Below, in pieces: positions 1-11,262 of a stretch of DNA of 64,000 nt. Both the position numbers and the translations under genes were made by a program. This DNA is from JAODBQ01 sp047602055 (GTDB taxonomy: Bacteria > Actinomycetota > Acidimicrobiia > Acidimicrobiales > Ilumatobacteraceae), in contig JASGIG010000001.1 of the NCBI GenBank assembly GCA_047602055.1, positions 3,968,001-4,032,000 of the forward strand, given 5' to 3'. The notes under the pieces are model-generated. The model was not told where the DNA came from and made no database searches. It saw only the letters and a program-made list of their open reading frames with translations. How positions within the stretch are numbered: the stretch's first letter is position 1; every line of letters starts with the position of its first letter.

Positions 1-210
1 GGCCGCAGGATGCGGGCCGCGCCGGAACCGTCGGCCAACGGTGCACGCCACACTGTGACTGGTGCGATGCGGAACGCTGGGATGGGGTGAAACCAGGGGT
101 GAACTCGATGCGCTTCGCCGCCGTAAGGCACGGTGCGATGGATACGTTCCCGCCGCAATCGGCGGCGCGGCATGAGAGCGCCACTTCTCGCGATGTTGGG
201 TGGTGCGACG

Positions 211-2892
211 ATGACAGAAGGTCTGGTGCGGCGGCAGCGGCTGCTCGACCTCCTGTCGGGCTCACCCAAGCTGCGGGTCGTCGCCGCCCCGAGCGGCTTC
301 GGCAAGACCACGCTGCTGCGCAGTTGGGCGGACGCGCTGCCATCCGACGCGCGACTGGTGTGGGTGGCGCTGAGCGCCGAGGTGGCCACGCGTCAGGACT
401 TCTGGCTGCTCGTCGCTGCCAGCGCGGCGCGCCGCGGCGACCTCGGCGCCACGGCACACAAGGAGTTGGTCAGCAAGCTCGAGTCCCTCGACGACCCGGT
501 GCCCGGTATCGTCGAGTTCCTCCAGGGGCGTGAACCGGTCCTGCTCGCGCTCGACGCGTACGAGCACCTGCGCGACCTCACCACGACGATCGACGACGAC
601 CTGATCCGGCTCGTCAGCGCCGTCGACGGGCTGGAAGTCGTCGTCACCACCCGGGCGGCGACGCGTCTGACCGACGACGTGCTGGTGATGCGCGGGCTGG
701 TGCAGCCGATCGGCGAGGCCGAGCTGCGGTTCACCACCGACGAGGTCGCCCAACTCCTCGAGCTGCACGCCCCGCACGCCGTCGACGCCGCGGAGCGCAT
801 CGTCCGAGAGACGCACGGTTACCCCCTCGGGGTACGCGCCGTGTCCTACGCCCTGGCCCGCCTCGGCAGCATGCCGGCGTTCGACAGCAACTCCTGGCAG
901 CGCCTGGTGACCGAGGCCCTCAAGTCGCAGATCGCCGATCCGGCGCTGATCGACTTCCTCCTCGACACCTGCGCGCCGCCGTACTTCGACGGCGACCTGG
1001 CATGCCAGCTCACCGGGGCGGCGGCCGCCGACGTCGATCATGCGCTCGCGGAGCTGGCCTGGAACGGGTTCGGGCGCTGGATCCCGTACGCCCGTGAGTG
1101 CCCCGTCTTCCAGTACGTCGAGTCGGTACGCGACGTCGTCCTCAGCCAGCTGCGCGCCAGCCAGCCGGAGCGCTACGAGCGCGGCGCAGGCCTCGCTGCG
1201 GCGTGGCTGCACCGCCACGCCGACCACGACCGAGCCCTCGCGCTGGCCATCGATGCCCGTCAGTACGGGTTGGCGTCGAGCATCTGCTGCAGCCTCGTGC
1301 TCTCCAACCCGGACATCTACACGACCACCGTGTTCGAGCGGCACCTGCGCCGGGTGCCGCGCCGGTTGCTGCCGCGCTACCCGGTGCTGGCGTTCATCCT
1401 CGGCATGGTCGACAACACCCGCCCGGCGACACGCGCTGCGGCCGCCGAGAACTTCCGCATCGCAGCAGCGCACGCGCTCGACGGCATCGACGAGCTCACC
1501 CCTCGCGACGCGTTCTACCACCACGTCGGACGGGAGGTCTGCCTGCGCTACCTCGGCCTGAGCCAGGAAGCCGGCGCCGCGAGCAAGGCGGCCCTCGCGT
1601 TCCTCGACTCGATGCCGGCCGCCGATCGGGACGAGCTGGGAGACTTCCTGCCGATGGCTCGGAGCGTCCTGGCCTTCTCGCTGTTCCTGGTCGGCGACGT
1701 GGACCGGGCGAGCACGTTGGTCGACCAGGCTGCGGCGACGGCAACCGACCCGTGGTGGCGGGACTACGCGCTCGCCTTCGCCGCCGCCATCCACGCGTTC
1801 AACGGGCGCAGCTCGGACACTCGCGCCGCGCTGGCGACGATCGACCCGAACACGTGGCCGTCGCATCGCAAGCGACCCCTGCCCCACGCGCTGGGCAGCC
1901 TCGGCCAAGCCGCCCTGCACCTCGACGAGCTCGACTTCGAGGCGACGCTGGCCGAGCTCGACGTCATCTCACCGCCGATCGCCAACACGGCGAACTGGCC
2001 GATCCTCACCTGGACGATGGCCCATGCACGGCTCGGCATGGGCGAGGCGGGCGGCGAGGCCCGGCGGATCGAGGAGGCCCTGACCTCGCGACCGCCGAAG
2101 CTCGGACTCGGGCTGAACCTGACCACCGCGGCGCTGTTCAACGTGCTCGCCATCCTCTGGCTAGCCGACGGGAACGCCGCGAAGGCACGCCGTGCGCTGC
2201 GCACCGACACCCCGTACCGCGGCCAGCTGGCCCCGGCGAGCCTGCTCTACCAGCTGGTCACGGGCGATCCGGAGGTCGCCGTGCGCGGCATCACCGGCCT
2301 GCTCGAAGAGCCCGGCCACACCGTCCGGTCGACGGTTGCGGTCGACACGCTCGGCGCCGCCGCAGCGCTGCGCGTCGGCAGCGACCGGACCGCGCTCGAG
2401 CTGCTCGGGCGAGCCGCGGCGCTCTCGCAGCGCACCGGCGCAAGGGCCCATCTAATGTACGTGCCGGATGCCGATCTCGCCGCGCTGCGCGATCTGGCGA
2501 GCGCCACCGGTGCCACGGCGAGCGCCGCCTACCTCGCCGGCGAGCTCGTCACCCCCATCGCCGCCATCGAGACCGTGCCGGTGATGCTGACGCCCCGCGA
2601 GGTCGAGGTGCTCAGCACCTGGGCGAAGTACCGCACGCGCGTCGAGGTCGCCAACGCCCTGTTCGTCTCCGCCAACACGGTGAAGAGCCAGCTCCACAGC
2701 GCCTACCGCAAGCTCGGCGTCACCACGAAGGACGCCGCCATCCAGCGCGCCATTGAGCTTCGACCTCCTCCGCCGCAACGACCGCTGACGCTCCACGCTG
2801 CCCGACTTCTCCGACGTCACCTGCGTTCGCCAGCCGACAAGAGCCCGTCTCGGCCCGCAAAGCCCCGCAAACCCGTATCCCATCAGGGTTGA
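211..2892 (+). CDS. LAL-type LuxR family transcriptional regulator (MalT-like ATPase)
   Basis: Large STAND-type regulator of about 893 residues. A Walker A motif, APSGFGKTT, lies at about residues 25-33. A long helical middle region follows, as in MalT/LAL proteins, where repeats sense an inducer. A LuxR-type helix-turn-helix lies near the C-terminus (from about residue 792: LTPREVEVLSTWAK, then SANTVKSQLHSAYRKLG). I chose the ATG at 211 because a GGGTGG stretch precedes it and the nucleotide-binding domain begins soon after; in-frame starts at 133 and 172 are possible. The target genes cannot be told from the sequence. It converges on the tRNA gene just downstream. Confidence 0.85.
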   Translation: MTEGLVRRQRLLDLLSGSPKLRVVAAPSGFGKTTLLRSWADALPSDARLVWVALSAEVATRQDFWLLVAASAARRGDLGATAHKELVSKLESLDDPVPGIVEFLQGREPVLLALDAYEHLRDLTTTIDDDLIRLVSAVDGLEVVVTTRAATRLTDDVLVMRGLVQPIGEAELRFTTDEVAQLLELHAPHAVDAAERIVRETHGYPLGVRAVSYALARLGSMPAFDSNSWQRLVTEALKSQIADPALIDFLLDTCAPPYFDGDLACQLTGAAAADVDHALAELAWNGFGRWIPYARECPVFQYVESVRDVVLSQLRASQPERYERGAGLAAAWLHRHADHDRALALAIDARQYGLASSICCSLVLSNPDIYTTTVFERHLRRVPRRLLPRYPVLAFILGMVDNTRPATRAAAAENFRIAAAHALDGIDELTPRDAFYHHVGREVCLRYLGLSQEAGAASKAALAFLDSMPAADRDELGDFLPMARSVLAFSLFLVGDVDRASTLVDQAAATATDPWWRDYALAFAAAIHAFNGRSSDTRAALATIDPNTWPSHRKRPLPHALGSLGQAALHLDELDFEATLAELDVISPPIANTANWPILTWTMAHARLGMGEAGGEARRIEEALTSRPPKLGLGLNLTTAALFNVLAILWLADGNAAKARRALRTDTPYRGQLAPASLLYQLVTGDPEVAVRGITGLLEEPGHTVRSTVAVDTLGAAAALRVGSDRTALELLGRAAALSQRTGARAHLMYVPDADLAALRDLASATGATASAAYLAGELVTPIAAIETVPVMLTPREVEVLSTWAKYRTRVEVANALFVSANTVKSQLHSAYRKLGVTTKDAAIQRAIELRPPPPQRPLTLHAARLLRRHLRSPADKSPSRPAKPRKPVSHQG

Positions 2893-2893
2893 G

Positions 2894-2967
2894 TGGGCGT
2901 GACGGGACTCGAACCCGGGACCTCCACCGTGTCATGGTGGCGCTCTAACCAACTGAGCTACACGCCC
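2894..2967 (-). tRNA. tRNA-Val (anticodon GAC)
   Basis: Read on the minus strand, the sequence folds as a full cloverleaf of 74 nt. The acceptor stem GGGCGTG pairs with CACGCCC. The D arm is GCTC/GAGC, the anticodon stem CCACC/GGTGG encloses the loop ATGACAC (anticodon GAC, valine), and the T loop is TTCGAGT. One C-T mismatch sits at the base of the T stem. No CCA end is encoded. It lies one base after the stop codon of the LuxR gene on the opposite strand. Confidence 0.95.
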
Positions 2968-3151
2968 TCGTGCGGGCACTGAAGCTACCACGCCGGCCGC
3001 CCGAACCATCGGGCGGATCGTCGATGCGTCGATCAGCGCTCGTCGAGCCATGCCACATGTGCGAGAACGCGGCGTCGAGCTCTTGGTCGGGCTCGACGTA
3101 GGTCCTGCAGTGGCGCTCGGCGATGGGTTGACGGTTCACAGAGTGCGCAAG

Positions 3152-4208
3152 TCAGCGCAGGCGCATCGACACCTCGTTCGCGAGCAGGCGCCCGTGGCGG
3201 GTGAGGCGGACGTTGCCGGGTTCGGCGGGTTCGACGAGGCCGGGGAGGTCATCGAGGTCGAGCGCGTCGGCGGGGATGCCCTCGCGGGTGCGCAGGCGCA
3301 GCTGCAGTCCCTCAACTCGGCGGGTCTCGGGGTCGAGGTCCTCGCCCGCCGCCTCGGTCGGCTCGCCACGCGTCGACCGCGCGGACGTAGCGCTCCGGCG
3401 TCCGCACGTTCCACCAGCGCCGACCGACGCGATGACTGTGCGCCGCCGAGCCGAAGCCGCGGTAGTCGCCCTGCGCCCAGTACAGGCGGTTGTGGCGGCA
3501 CTCGTGGCCCGGCCGCGCCCAGTTGGAGACCTCGTAGTTGGCCAGCCCGGCAGCGGTCAGAACGTCGTCGGCCAGCTCGTACTTGTCGGCGAGGTCGTCG
3601 TCGTCGGGATGGCGCTCGGGACGGGCCGCGAGCGGCGTCCCCGGCTCGACGGTCAGCGCGTAGGCCGAGACGTGCGGGACACCGAGTGCCAGCGCGGCGC
3701 GCACCGTCGCCTCCCACGAGTCCAACGACTCCCCGGCCGCGCCGTAGATCAGGTCGACGTTGAACGTCGGAATGCCCGCGGCGACGACGGCGTCGACAGC
3801 GCGAACCACGTTGTCCGGCACGTGCCAGCGGCCGAGCGCGCCGAGTACGCCGGCGTCCATCGACTGCACGCCGATGCTGACGCGGTTGACGCCTTGGCTC
3901 GCGTAGGTCCGCAGCATGGCCACGGTGACGTCGTCGGGGTTGCACTCCACGGTCACCTCGGCGCCGTCGGCCAGCACGACCGCATCGAGCACCGCGCCGA
4001 GCCCCTCGGCGGGCACGCGGGTCGGCGTGCCGCCGCCGACGAACACGCTGGTCGCCGGCGGCAGCTGCGCCGAGGTGATGTCGCGCCGCAACGCCTCGAG
4101 GTACTCGCCGATCAGGTGATCACGATCGGTCCACGTCGCGAACGAGCAGTACTCGCAGCGGCGAACGCAGAACGGGATGTGGATGTACACCCCGAACTCG
4201 TCGCTCAC
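3152..4208 (-). CDS. hemW: HemW-like radical SAM protein (coproporphyrinogen oxidase family), frame broken
   Basis: Radical SAM protein with the cluster motif at C14, C18 and C21 (IPFCVRRCEYCSF), as in HemW, a heme chaperone often annotated as oxygen-independent coproporphyrinogen oxidase. The N-terminal ~290 residues read cleanly. The frame then shifts by one base near 3365-3400, and the C-terminal domain continues in the next frame (...RRVEGLQLRLRTREGIP...) to a TGA at 3152-3154. The span is 3n+1, so one base is extra or two are missing. An assembly error is likely because both halves are well conserved. The GTG start lies 7 nt after a TAGCGT hexamer, so the mRNA is probably leaderless. Confidence 0.85.
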
Positions 4209-4215
4209 CCGAGCG

Positions 4216-4221
4216 ACGCTA
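4216..4221 (-). promoter_or_regulatory. -10 hexamer TAGCGT of a probable leaderless promoter (hemW)
   Basis: TAGCGT on the minus strand ends 7 nt before the GTG start of hemW. The same hexamer-to-start spacing recurs at many genes in this window. In actinobacteria such spacing places transcription initiation on the first base of the start codon. Confidence 0.5.
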
Positions 4222-4241
4222 CCGAGCGTGTCAGAACCGCG

Positions 4242-4751
4242 TCAGACGACCGGCTGGTAGAGCAGGTCGAGCGCGTCGAGCCGGTTGCCGACCTGGTCGA
4301 CCGGCACGTCGAGCATCGCCGCGATCGCCCGGGTGTCGTCGCTGCGCACCGTGATGACCTTGCCGTTGAAGTCCTGTCGCTGGACCTGGATCATCCGCAG
4401 GAAGCGGATGAGCATCTCGAACGGGCTACCGTGCAGCTGGCCGAGCTTCTGCAGGTCGATCGCCAGCTTCGGCGCATCCGGCACGCCGTCTGCCGGGCTG
4501 GCCTGCTCGTCACGCGGCAGCAGCTGGTCGACCGGCACCGAGTAGAACCGGGCCAGCCGCTCCAGGCGGGGCACCGAGATGGCCCGCTCGCCACGCTCGT
4601 ATGCGCCGAGGACCGACGCCTTGAACTCCTCGGTCGAGGTGGCCTCGACCTCCTGCAGCGACAGCCGCTTCTGGCGCCGGATGGCCCGCAGCCGCTCGCC
4701 GACCTTCCTGCTGTACGGCGACGACGTGGCGTCGTCTTCCATGGTGTCCAT
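4242..4751 (-). CDS. bldD: BldD-like XRE family transcriptional regulator with c-di-GMP signature
   Basis: A 169-residue DNA-binding protein. The N-terminal XRE helix-turn-helix covers about residues 15-80 (GERLRAIRRQKRLSLQEVE; YERGERAISVPRLERLA). The C-terminal domain keeps the known BldD c-di-GMP-binding signature RxD-X8-RxxD: R125-Q-D127, eight residues, then R136-S-D-D139. In Streptomyces, BldD with c-di-GMP represses sporulation genes as a dimer bridged by a c-di-GMP tetramer. The length and two-domain layout match the family. An AAGGAGA ribosome binding site lies about 9 nt before the first ATG. It is monocistronic, between hemW and the hrcA operon. Morphological targets in this organism are unknown. 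Confidence 0.88.
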   Translation of the reverse strand: MDTMEDDATSSPYSRKVGERLRAIRRQKRLSLQEVEATSTEEFKASVLGAYERGERAISVPRLERLARFYSVPVDQLLPRDEQASPADGVPDAPKLAIDLQKLGQLHGSPFEMLIRFLRMIQVQRQDFNGKVITVRSDDTRAIAAMLDVPVDQVGNRLDALDLLYQPVV

Positions 4752-4861
4752 TCCGCCCGATCTCCTTTTCGTTCCGCCGTTGTCGGGTCGCCCAATCGTG
4801 CCTGATCACGGCAAGTTTGGCAACGCACGGTGGCATTCACTCCCCCGTTCATCACCCAACG

Positions 4862-5536
4862 TCACCGAAATTGGGTCGCGAGGACTACGGCCACGACGGC
4901 CGCCGTCTCCACGCGCAGCACGTGGTCGCCGAGCGCGACCAGCTGTGCGCCGGCGACCTCGTCGGGGGTGAACCCACCCTCCGGCCCGACGACGACGGTC
5001 ACCGGTGCGGCGACGTCGAACACCGCACCGGCGGGGTCGGCGACGACGACAGCGCCATCGCCGTCGAGCACCGACACCAGCGGGACCGGACCGGCCAGCT
5101 CGGGCAGCCACGTACGACGGCTCTGCATCGCCGCGTCGCGAACGATCCGCGTCAGCCGCGCTCGCTGCGCCCCGGCGCGCGCCGCGTCCCAGCGCACGAC
5201 GCTGCGATGGCAGTCGACGAGCGTGATCCCGTCGACGCCGACCTCGGTGAGCTTCTGCACCATCCACTCCAGCCGATCGCCCTTGGGGATCGCCGCGGCG
5301 ATCGTCACGGCCGGACGCGGCGACGGACCACACGTCTCGCCATCGGGCTCGACAGCGCCGGCACGCCACACCGCCGTCCGCCAGCGGCCACGCCCGTCGC
5401 TGACGGTCACCGATTGACCATCGCGCAGGCGCAGCACCCGGCCGAGGTGATGGGTGTCGCGCTCGTCCAGCTCCGGCAGCTCCAGGTCGTCGACGAACAC
5501 GTGCGCCGCGCTCGCCCGTAGCGACGCGGGCAGCAC
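4862..5536 (-). CDS. rsmE: 16S rRNA (uracil1498-N3)-methyltransferase RsmE
   Basis: SPOUT-class RNA methyltransferase of about 224 residues that methylates U1498 of 16S rRNA. Visible hallmarks are the N-terminal PUA-like part (HHLGRVLRLRDG), the family stretch KGDRLEWMVQKLTEVGV, and the C-terminal knot motif VVVGPEGGFTPDE followed by LRVETA. The GTG start shares its first base with the TAG stop of dnaJ (TAGTG), so the two are translationally coupled. The order hrcA-dnaJ-rsmE is common in bacteria, and rsmE is probably heat-shock co-transcribed here. Confidence 0.9.
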   Translation of the reverse strand: MLPASLRASAAHVFVDDLELPELDERDTHHLGRVLRLRDGQSVTVSDGRGRWRTAVWRAGAVEPDGETCGPSPRPAVTIAAAIPKGDRLEWMVQKLTEVGVDGITLVDCHRSVVRWDAARAGAQRARLTRIVRDAAMQSRRTWLPELAGPVPLVSVLDGDGAVVVADPAGAVFDVAAPVTVVVGPEGGFTPDEVAGAQLVALGDHVLRVETAAVVAVVLATQFR

Positions 5537-6659
5537 TACTGGAACGCGGACTTGATCCGCGAGAAGAAGCCGGGCTCGGGCGCCCCGACGGATTCGCCGC
5601 GCAGCTCGGCCAGCTTGCGCAGCAGCTCGGCCTCCGGCTCGCTGAGGCGGGTGGGGACCTCGACGTTGATCAGCACGCGCAGGTCGCCGCGGCCGCGGCC
5701 GCGCAGCCGGGGCACGCCCTTGTTCCGGAACACCAGCTCGCGCCCCGGCTGGGTGCCCGGCTGGACGACGATCTCGACATCGCCGTCGGGCGTCGTCAGC
5801 GTCGAGCGCGTCCCGAGCGACGCCTGGGCGATCGAGACCGTGAACACGTGGACGAGGTCGTCGCCGTCGCGGCGGAACAGCTCGCTCTGGGCGACGCGAA
5901 TGTGCACGTACAGGTCGCCAGCGCCGCCGTTGCGCGACCCGACCGCACCGCGGCCGCTGAGGCGCAGCGTGGATCCGGTGTCGACGCCGGCCGGCACGTC
6001 GACCTGGTACGTCTTGTCGACGACGACGCGCCCGTCGCCGCCACACGTCGGGCACGGGGTGACGATCACCTCGCCGAGCCCGCCGCACTTCGGGCAGACG
6101 GTGGCGGTGACCATCTGGCCGAGCATGCTCTGGCGGACCCGCTGCACCTGCCCGCGGCCCTGGCACTCGCTGCACGTCACCGGTTGCGTGCCGTGGCCGG
6201 CGCCGCTGCCCTGGCAGTCGTCGCAGCGCACCGCGGTGTGCACCGTCACGGGTTCGGTGGCCCCGAAGATCGACTGCTCGAACGTGATGTCAGCGACGAC
6301 CTCGAGGTCCTGCCCCGCGGCGGACCGGCCGTCCCGCCACCGCCGAACGGGTTCGCACCACCACCGAAGATCGTGCCGAGCAGGTCGCCGAGCCCGGCGC
6401 CGCCGAACATGTCCCCAAAGTTGGGAGCGCCGGCGCCGCTCGCGCCGGCCTCACCGTAGCGGTCGTAGCGCGCCCGGGCCTCGGGGTCCGAGAGCACCTC
6501 GTACGCCTTGGCCACCTGCTTGAAGCGCTCGGCAGCCTCCGGGTCGTTGCCGTTGGCATCGGGGTGCAGCTCACGCGCCCTGGCGCGGTAGGCCTTCTTC
6601 AACTCGTCGGGCGTCGCGTTCGGCGTGACGCCGAGCAACCCGTAGTAGTCCTCGGCCAT
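5536..6659 (-). CDS. dnaJ: Chaperone DnaJ, frame broken in the glycine-rich linker
   Basis: Hsp40 co-chaperone. The J domain occupies residues 1-70 with the HPD motif at 32-34. A Gly/Phe-rich linker follows, then four CxxCxGxG zinc motifs (CDDCQGSG, CSECQGRG, CPKCGGLG, CPTCGGDG) and the C-terminal substrate-binding domains. The frame breaks near 6320-6345. The peptide QDLEVVADITFEQSIFG, which normally joins linker to zinc region, is present but in another frame from the J domain. The span is 3n+2, so one base is missing or two are extra. Because every domain is intact, an assembly error is the best explanation. ATG overlaps the hrcA stop (TGATG). Confidence 0.88.
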
Positions 6660-7666
6660 CAGCCGGCCCTCCGTCCCCCGGTGCCGAGGCGCCGGCCGAG
6701 GCGGTCGCTGACGACCTCGACGGTGGCCAGGGCCTGCGGATAGTCCATGCGCGTCGGCCCGAGCACGCCGACCGTGCCGAGCTGCTCGCCGTCGACGACG
6801 ATCGGGGCGACGACCACCGAGCACGCTGCGAGCGGCTCGATGCCGTGCTCGGTGCCGATGGCCACCGAGAGCCCGCGGCCGATGATGTCGCGCACCAGGG
6901 TCACCAGGACGTATTGCTGCTCCAGCGTCCGCAGCACCGTGCGCACCGTGTCGACAGCGTCGAACGCCTGGGCCATCGACGCCGCCCCGCCGACGAACAC
7001 CGGCTCGTCGGCGTCGGGATGGAGCACTCGGAGGGCCACCGCGCACAGCTGGTCGACGGCGTCGTCGCCGCTCGGGCGTGGACGCAGCCCCGGCTCCAGC
7101 ACGTGGCCGACGAGGCACGCCTGCAGGTGAGCGCTCGCGGCGGCGAGGCGCGCGTCGGACGTGTCGGCGGGCAGCTCGAACGTCGCGTCCTCGACGGAGC
7201 CGTTGGAGAGCACGGCGACGACGGTGGCGTGATGCGCCGACAGTCCGACCAGCTGGATGGTGCGCACCGTCGCCCGGTCGACGCTCGGCCCGACGACGAC
7301 CGCGGCATGCGACGTCATCTGGGCGAGCAGGTTCGTGGTCTGGTGGAGCAGCTCCTCCAGGCGACCGTGGGCGGTGTCGAAGAAGTCGCCGACGCGGCGC
7401 ACGGCGACGGCGTCGAGTTGGCCCGGGGTGGCGACGTGGTCGACGAAGAAGCGGTAGCCCTTGTCGGTGGGGATCCGGCCCGCCGACGTGTGCGGCTGGG
7501 CGACGTAGCCCTCCTGCTCGAGCACGGCCATCTCGTTGCGCACGGTCGCCGAGCTGACCCTCACGCCGGGGGCGTTGGCGATCAGCGTGGATCCCACCGG
7601 CTGCGCGGTGGTGATGTACTCCTGGACGATGGCCCGCAGGATCGCGGACTTGCGTTCGTCGAGCAC
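6659..7666 (-). CDS. hrcA: Heat-inducible transcriptional repressor HrcA
   Basis: 335-residue repressor of class I heat-shock genes, which binds CIRCE operators. The N-terminal winged helix is clear (ILRAIVQEYITTAQPVGS; SSATVRNEMAVLEQEGY; HTSAGRIPTDKGYRFFVD) and is followed by the GAF-like domain and the typical C-terminal end. I chose the GTG at 7666 because AGGAAG lies just upstream and the family starts with D-x-R-K. A CIRCE-like inverted repeat 50 bp upstream indicates autoregulation together with dnaJ and rsmE. Confidence 0.95.
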   Translation of the reverse strand: MLDERKSAILRAIVQEYITTAQPVGSTLIANAPGVRVSSATVRNEMAVLEQEGYVAQPHTSAGRIPTDKGYRFFVDHVATPGQLDAVAVRRVGDFFDTAHGRLEELLHQTTNLLAQMTSHAAVVVGPSVDRATVRTIQLVGLSAHHATVVAVLSNGSVEDATFELPADTSDARLAAASAHLQACLVGHVLEPGLRPRPSGDDAVDQLCAVALRVLHPDADEPVFVGGAASMAQAFDAVDTVRTVLRTLEQQYVLVTLVRDIIGRGLSVAIGTEHGIEPLAACSVVVAPIVVDGEQLGTVGVLGPTRMDYPQALATVEVVSDRLGRRLGTGGRRAG

Positions 7667-7717
7667 GGCTTCCTGCCTGTCGTCGGTGTCGATCGGTGAG
7701 TGAGGGTCATTCGGTGA

Positions 7718-7744
7718 TTGGCACTCCAGGCTACCGACTGCCAA
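7718..7744. promoter_or_regulatory. CIRCE operator upstream of hrcA
   Basis: Inverted repeat with two 9-bp arms and a 9-bp spacer. Read toward hrcA it is TTGGCAGTC-N9-GAGTGCCAA, compared with the consensus TTAGCACTC-N9-GAGTGCTAA. One position in the upstream arm breaks perfect symmetry. Size, spacing and position before hrcA make it the binding site of HrcA. Confidence 0.85.
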
Positions 7745-7776
7745 CGGGCGGGCGCTCGATCGTCGCCACGCCGCCC

Positions 7777-7782
7777 TACCCT
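7777..7782 (+). promoter_or_regulatory. -10 hexamer TACCCT of a probable leaderless promoter (phosphatase gene)
   Basis: TACCCT lies 8 nt before the GTG at 7791 and there is no Shine-Dalgarno sequence. It is divergent from hrcA, with the CIRCE element 33 bp away, so heat-shock control could also affect this side. Confidence 0.45.
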
Positions 7783-7790
7783 TGCCGGCC

Positions 7791-8393
7791 GTGTCCGATC
7801 CCGATGCCGCGCTCCCGGTGATGATCCTCCTCGTCCGCCACGGGGCGACGGAGTGGAGCGTGACCGGCCGGCACACCGGCCGCTCGGACAAGCCGCTCAC
7901 CGACGTCGGCATCGAGCAGGCCGAGCGTGCCGGCGAGCTGATCGGGCGGATCCTCGGCGGGCGCTCGGCGCTGGTGTTCACCAGCCCGCTGCAGCGCGCC
8001 CGGCACACGGCCGCGCTGGCGATGCCGCACAACGACGCGACGGTCGTCGACGCCCTCGCCGAATACGACTACGGCCAGTACGAGGGGCTCACCGCCGCGG
8101 AGATCGCCGAGCGCCAGCCCGGCTGGAACCTGTTCGTCGACGGCTGCCCGGGTGGGGAGAGCCTGATGCAGGTCTCGGCTCGGTGCGACTCGTTCATCGC
8201 CAAGCTGGAGCGCACCGCCGCGCAGCGAGCCGTCGTCGCCTTCACCCACGGCCACCTCAGCCGTGTGCTGACGTGCCGCCTGCTCGGCCTCGACCCCGTC
8301 AACGCCCGACTGTTCGAGAACGACACCGCCTCCGTCGGCACGATCGCCCCCAAACGAGGCCAGCTCGTGTTGGACGGCTGGAACCGCCGCTGA
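7791..8393 (+). CDS. Histidine phosphatase family protein (phosphoglycerate mutase-like)
   Basis: 200-residue branch-1 histidine phosphatase. The catalytic RHG motif is present (LLVRHGATEWSVTGRHTG), with the second arginine and acid-base region (TSPLQRARHTA; EYDYGQYEG) and the late catalytic histidine (THGHLSRVL). Actinobacterial relatives of this length are often annotated as MSMEG_4193-type phosphatases. The substrate cannot be told from sequence. GTG at 7791 is preferred over the TTG at 7782 because of the -10-like hexamer directly upstream. Confidence 0.85.
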   Translation: MSDPDAALPVMILLVRHGATEWSVTGRHTGRSDKPLTDVGIEQAERAGELIGRILGGRSALVFTSPLQRARHTAALAMPHNDATVVDALAEYDYGQYEGLTAAEIAERQPGWNLFVDGCPGGESLMQVSARCDSFIAKLERTAAQRAVVAFTHGHLSRVLTCRLLGLDPVNARLFENDTASVGTIAPKRGQLVLDGWNRR

Positions 8394-8593
8394 GTTTCGA
8401 CGCTCGATTCGCTCGATTCGCTCGCTGCGCTCGCTCATCTCGGTCGAGCTTCGAAGAGCGGCCTTCGGCCGCGCCCAGCGTTCGGCCGGTCGACCGAGCA
8501 AGTCGGATCGACCGGCAGGTAGGGGCTCCGGCCCAAGGGCCTCTGCCCCACACCCCCGCCACGGCTGTCGACGGCAGGCGAACGTCGAAACCT
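8394..8593. terminator. Convergent intergenic region with several GC-rich hairpins
   Basis: No gene is seen between the convergent phosphatase and SDR genes. The region holds GCGGCC-TTC-GGCCGC at 8458-8472 and a nested hairpin at 8522-8549 (outer GGGGC/GCCCC, inner GGCCC-AA-GGGCC). CGGTCGA and TCGACCG also occur as an inverted pair around 8490-8517. These probably end transcription from both sides. No T-run follows, which is usual at this GC content. Confidence 0.45.
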
Positions 8594-9356
8594 TCAGCCG
8601 AAGTTCATGGCGCCGGGCATCCCGCCGTCGACGACGATCGTCTGGCCGGTGATCGTGTCGGCGCGGCACAGCATGACGGTGGCGTCGGCGATGTCGACGA
8701 CGCTGCCGACCTTGCCGAGCACTGCCTGGCGACGGGCACCCTCGGACACGGCGTCGGGCAGGCGCAGTGCCATGCGCGTCCCCTCGACGAGGCCTGGGGC
8801 GACGCAGTTCACCGAGACGTCCGGGGCGAGGGCGACGGCCAGGCAGTGGGTGAGGTGGATCAGGCCGGCCTTCGAGCACGAGTAGGCGATGCTGCTGGAG
8901 CCGGGGTTGAGCCCACCGACGGAGGCGATGTTGACGATCCGCCCGCCGTCGCCGGCCGCCAGCGGTTCGGCCAGCGCCCGACTGAGGAGGTAGGGGCCGC
9001 TGCAGGTTGGTCTCCAGGACGCGGTCCCAGGTATCGCCGTCGAGTGTCTGCAGCTGCTGGAACGGGATGCCGATGTTCCAGGCACCGTTGTTGACGAGCA
9101 CGTCGACGCCACCGAGCTCGGCGAGGACGTTGGCGACCGCGGCGTCGATCGACGCCTCCGAGCGCTGGTCGAGCTGCACCCGATGCGCGCGTCGCCCGGT
9201 GGCCGCCACGGCCGCTGCAGTCTGCTCAGCGCCCTCCGCGTTCCCCACGTAGGTCAGGGCGATGTCGCAGCCCACCCGAGCAAGGGCGACGCAGATCGCC
9301 TGCCCGATATCGCCCGACCCGCCCGTCACCATCGCCACCTTGCCGTTGAGGTCCAT
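8594..9356 (-). CDS. SDR family NAD(P)-dependent oxidoreductase, frame broken
   Basis: Classical short-chain dehydrogenase of about 253 residues, FabG-like. The dinucleotide motif TGGSGDIG is at residues 11-18, NNGA follows, then the catalytic Ser region (IVNIASVGG) and YSCSK (Tyr/Lys pair), and the C-terminus DTITGQTIVVDGG. The frame shifts by one extra base near 9000-9008, after VLETNLQ; the sequence then continues as GPYLLSRALAEP in the next frame. The span is 3n+1. Substrate unknown. TACGCT lies 8 nt before the ATG, suggesting a leaderless transcript. Confidence 0.85.
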
Positions 9357-9364
9357 GGGCGCGA

Positions 9365-9370
9365 AGCGTA
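9365..9370 (-). promoter_or_regulatory. -10 hexamer TACGCT of a probable leaderless promoter (SDR gene)
   Basis: TACGCT on the minus strand is 8 nt from the ATG at 9356. No ribosome binding site lies between. Confidence 0.4.
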
Positions 9371-9379
9371 GGTGCGAGC

Positions 9380-11161
<1,782 letters not shown>

Positions 11162-11262
11162 GGCGGTGAGTGCCCGAGGCTATCGGTGGCAGGTGGCAGC
11201 CGGCCGGGCCGCTGGTAGCGTTGCCGGGCCGTACGCACGCACCCTGGAGAGAGTCTCGACCC

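Noticed and set aside
1..210. Region before the LuxR gene
   Set aside because: I see no complete gene, clear promoter or repeat here; it may hold the regulator's own leader.
2968..3139. Small minus-strand open frame of about 64 codons beside the tRNA
   Set aside because: It runs into the tRNA gene, lacks a ribosome binding site and has no recognisable content; the gap between tRNA and hemW is treated as non-coding.
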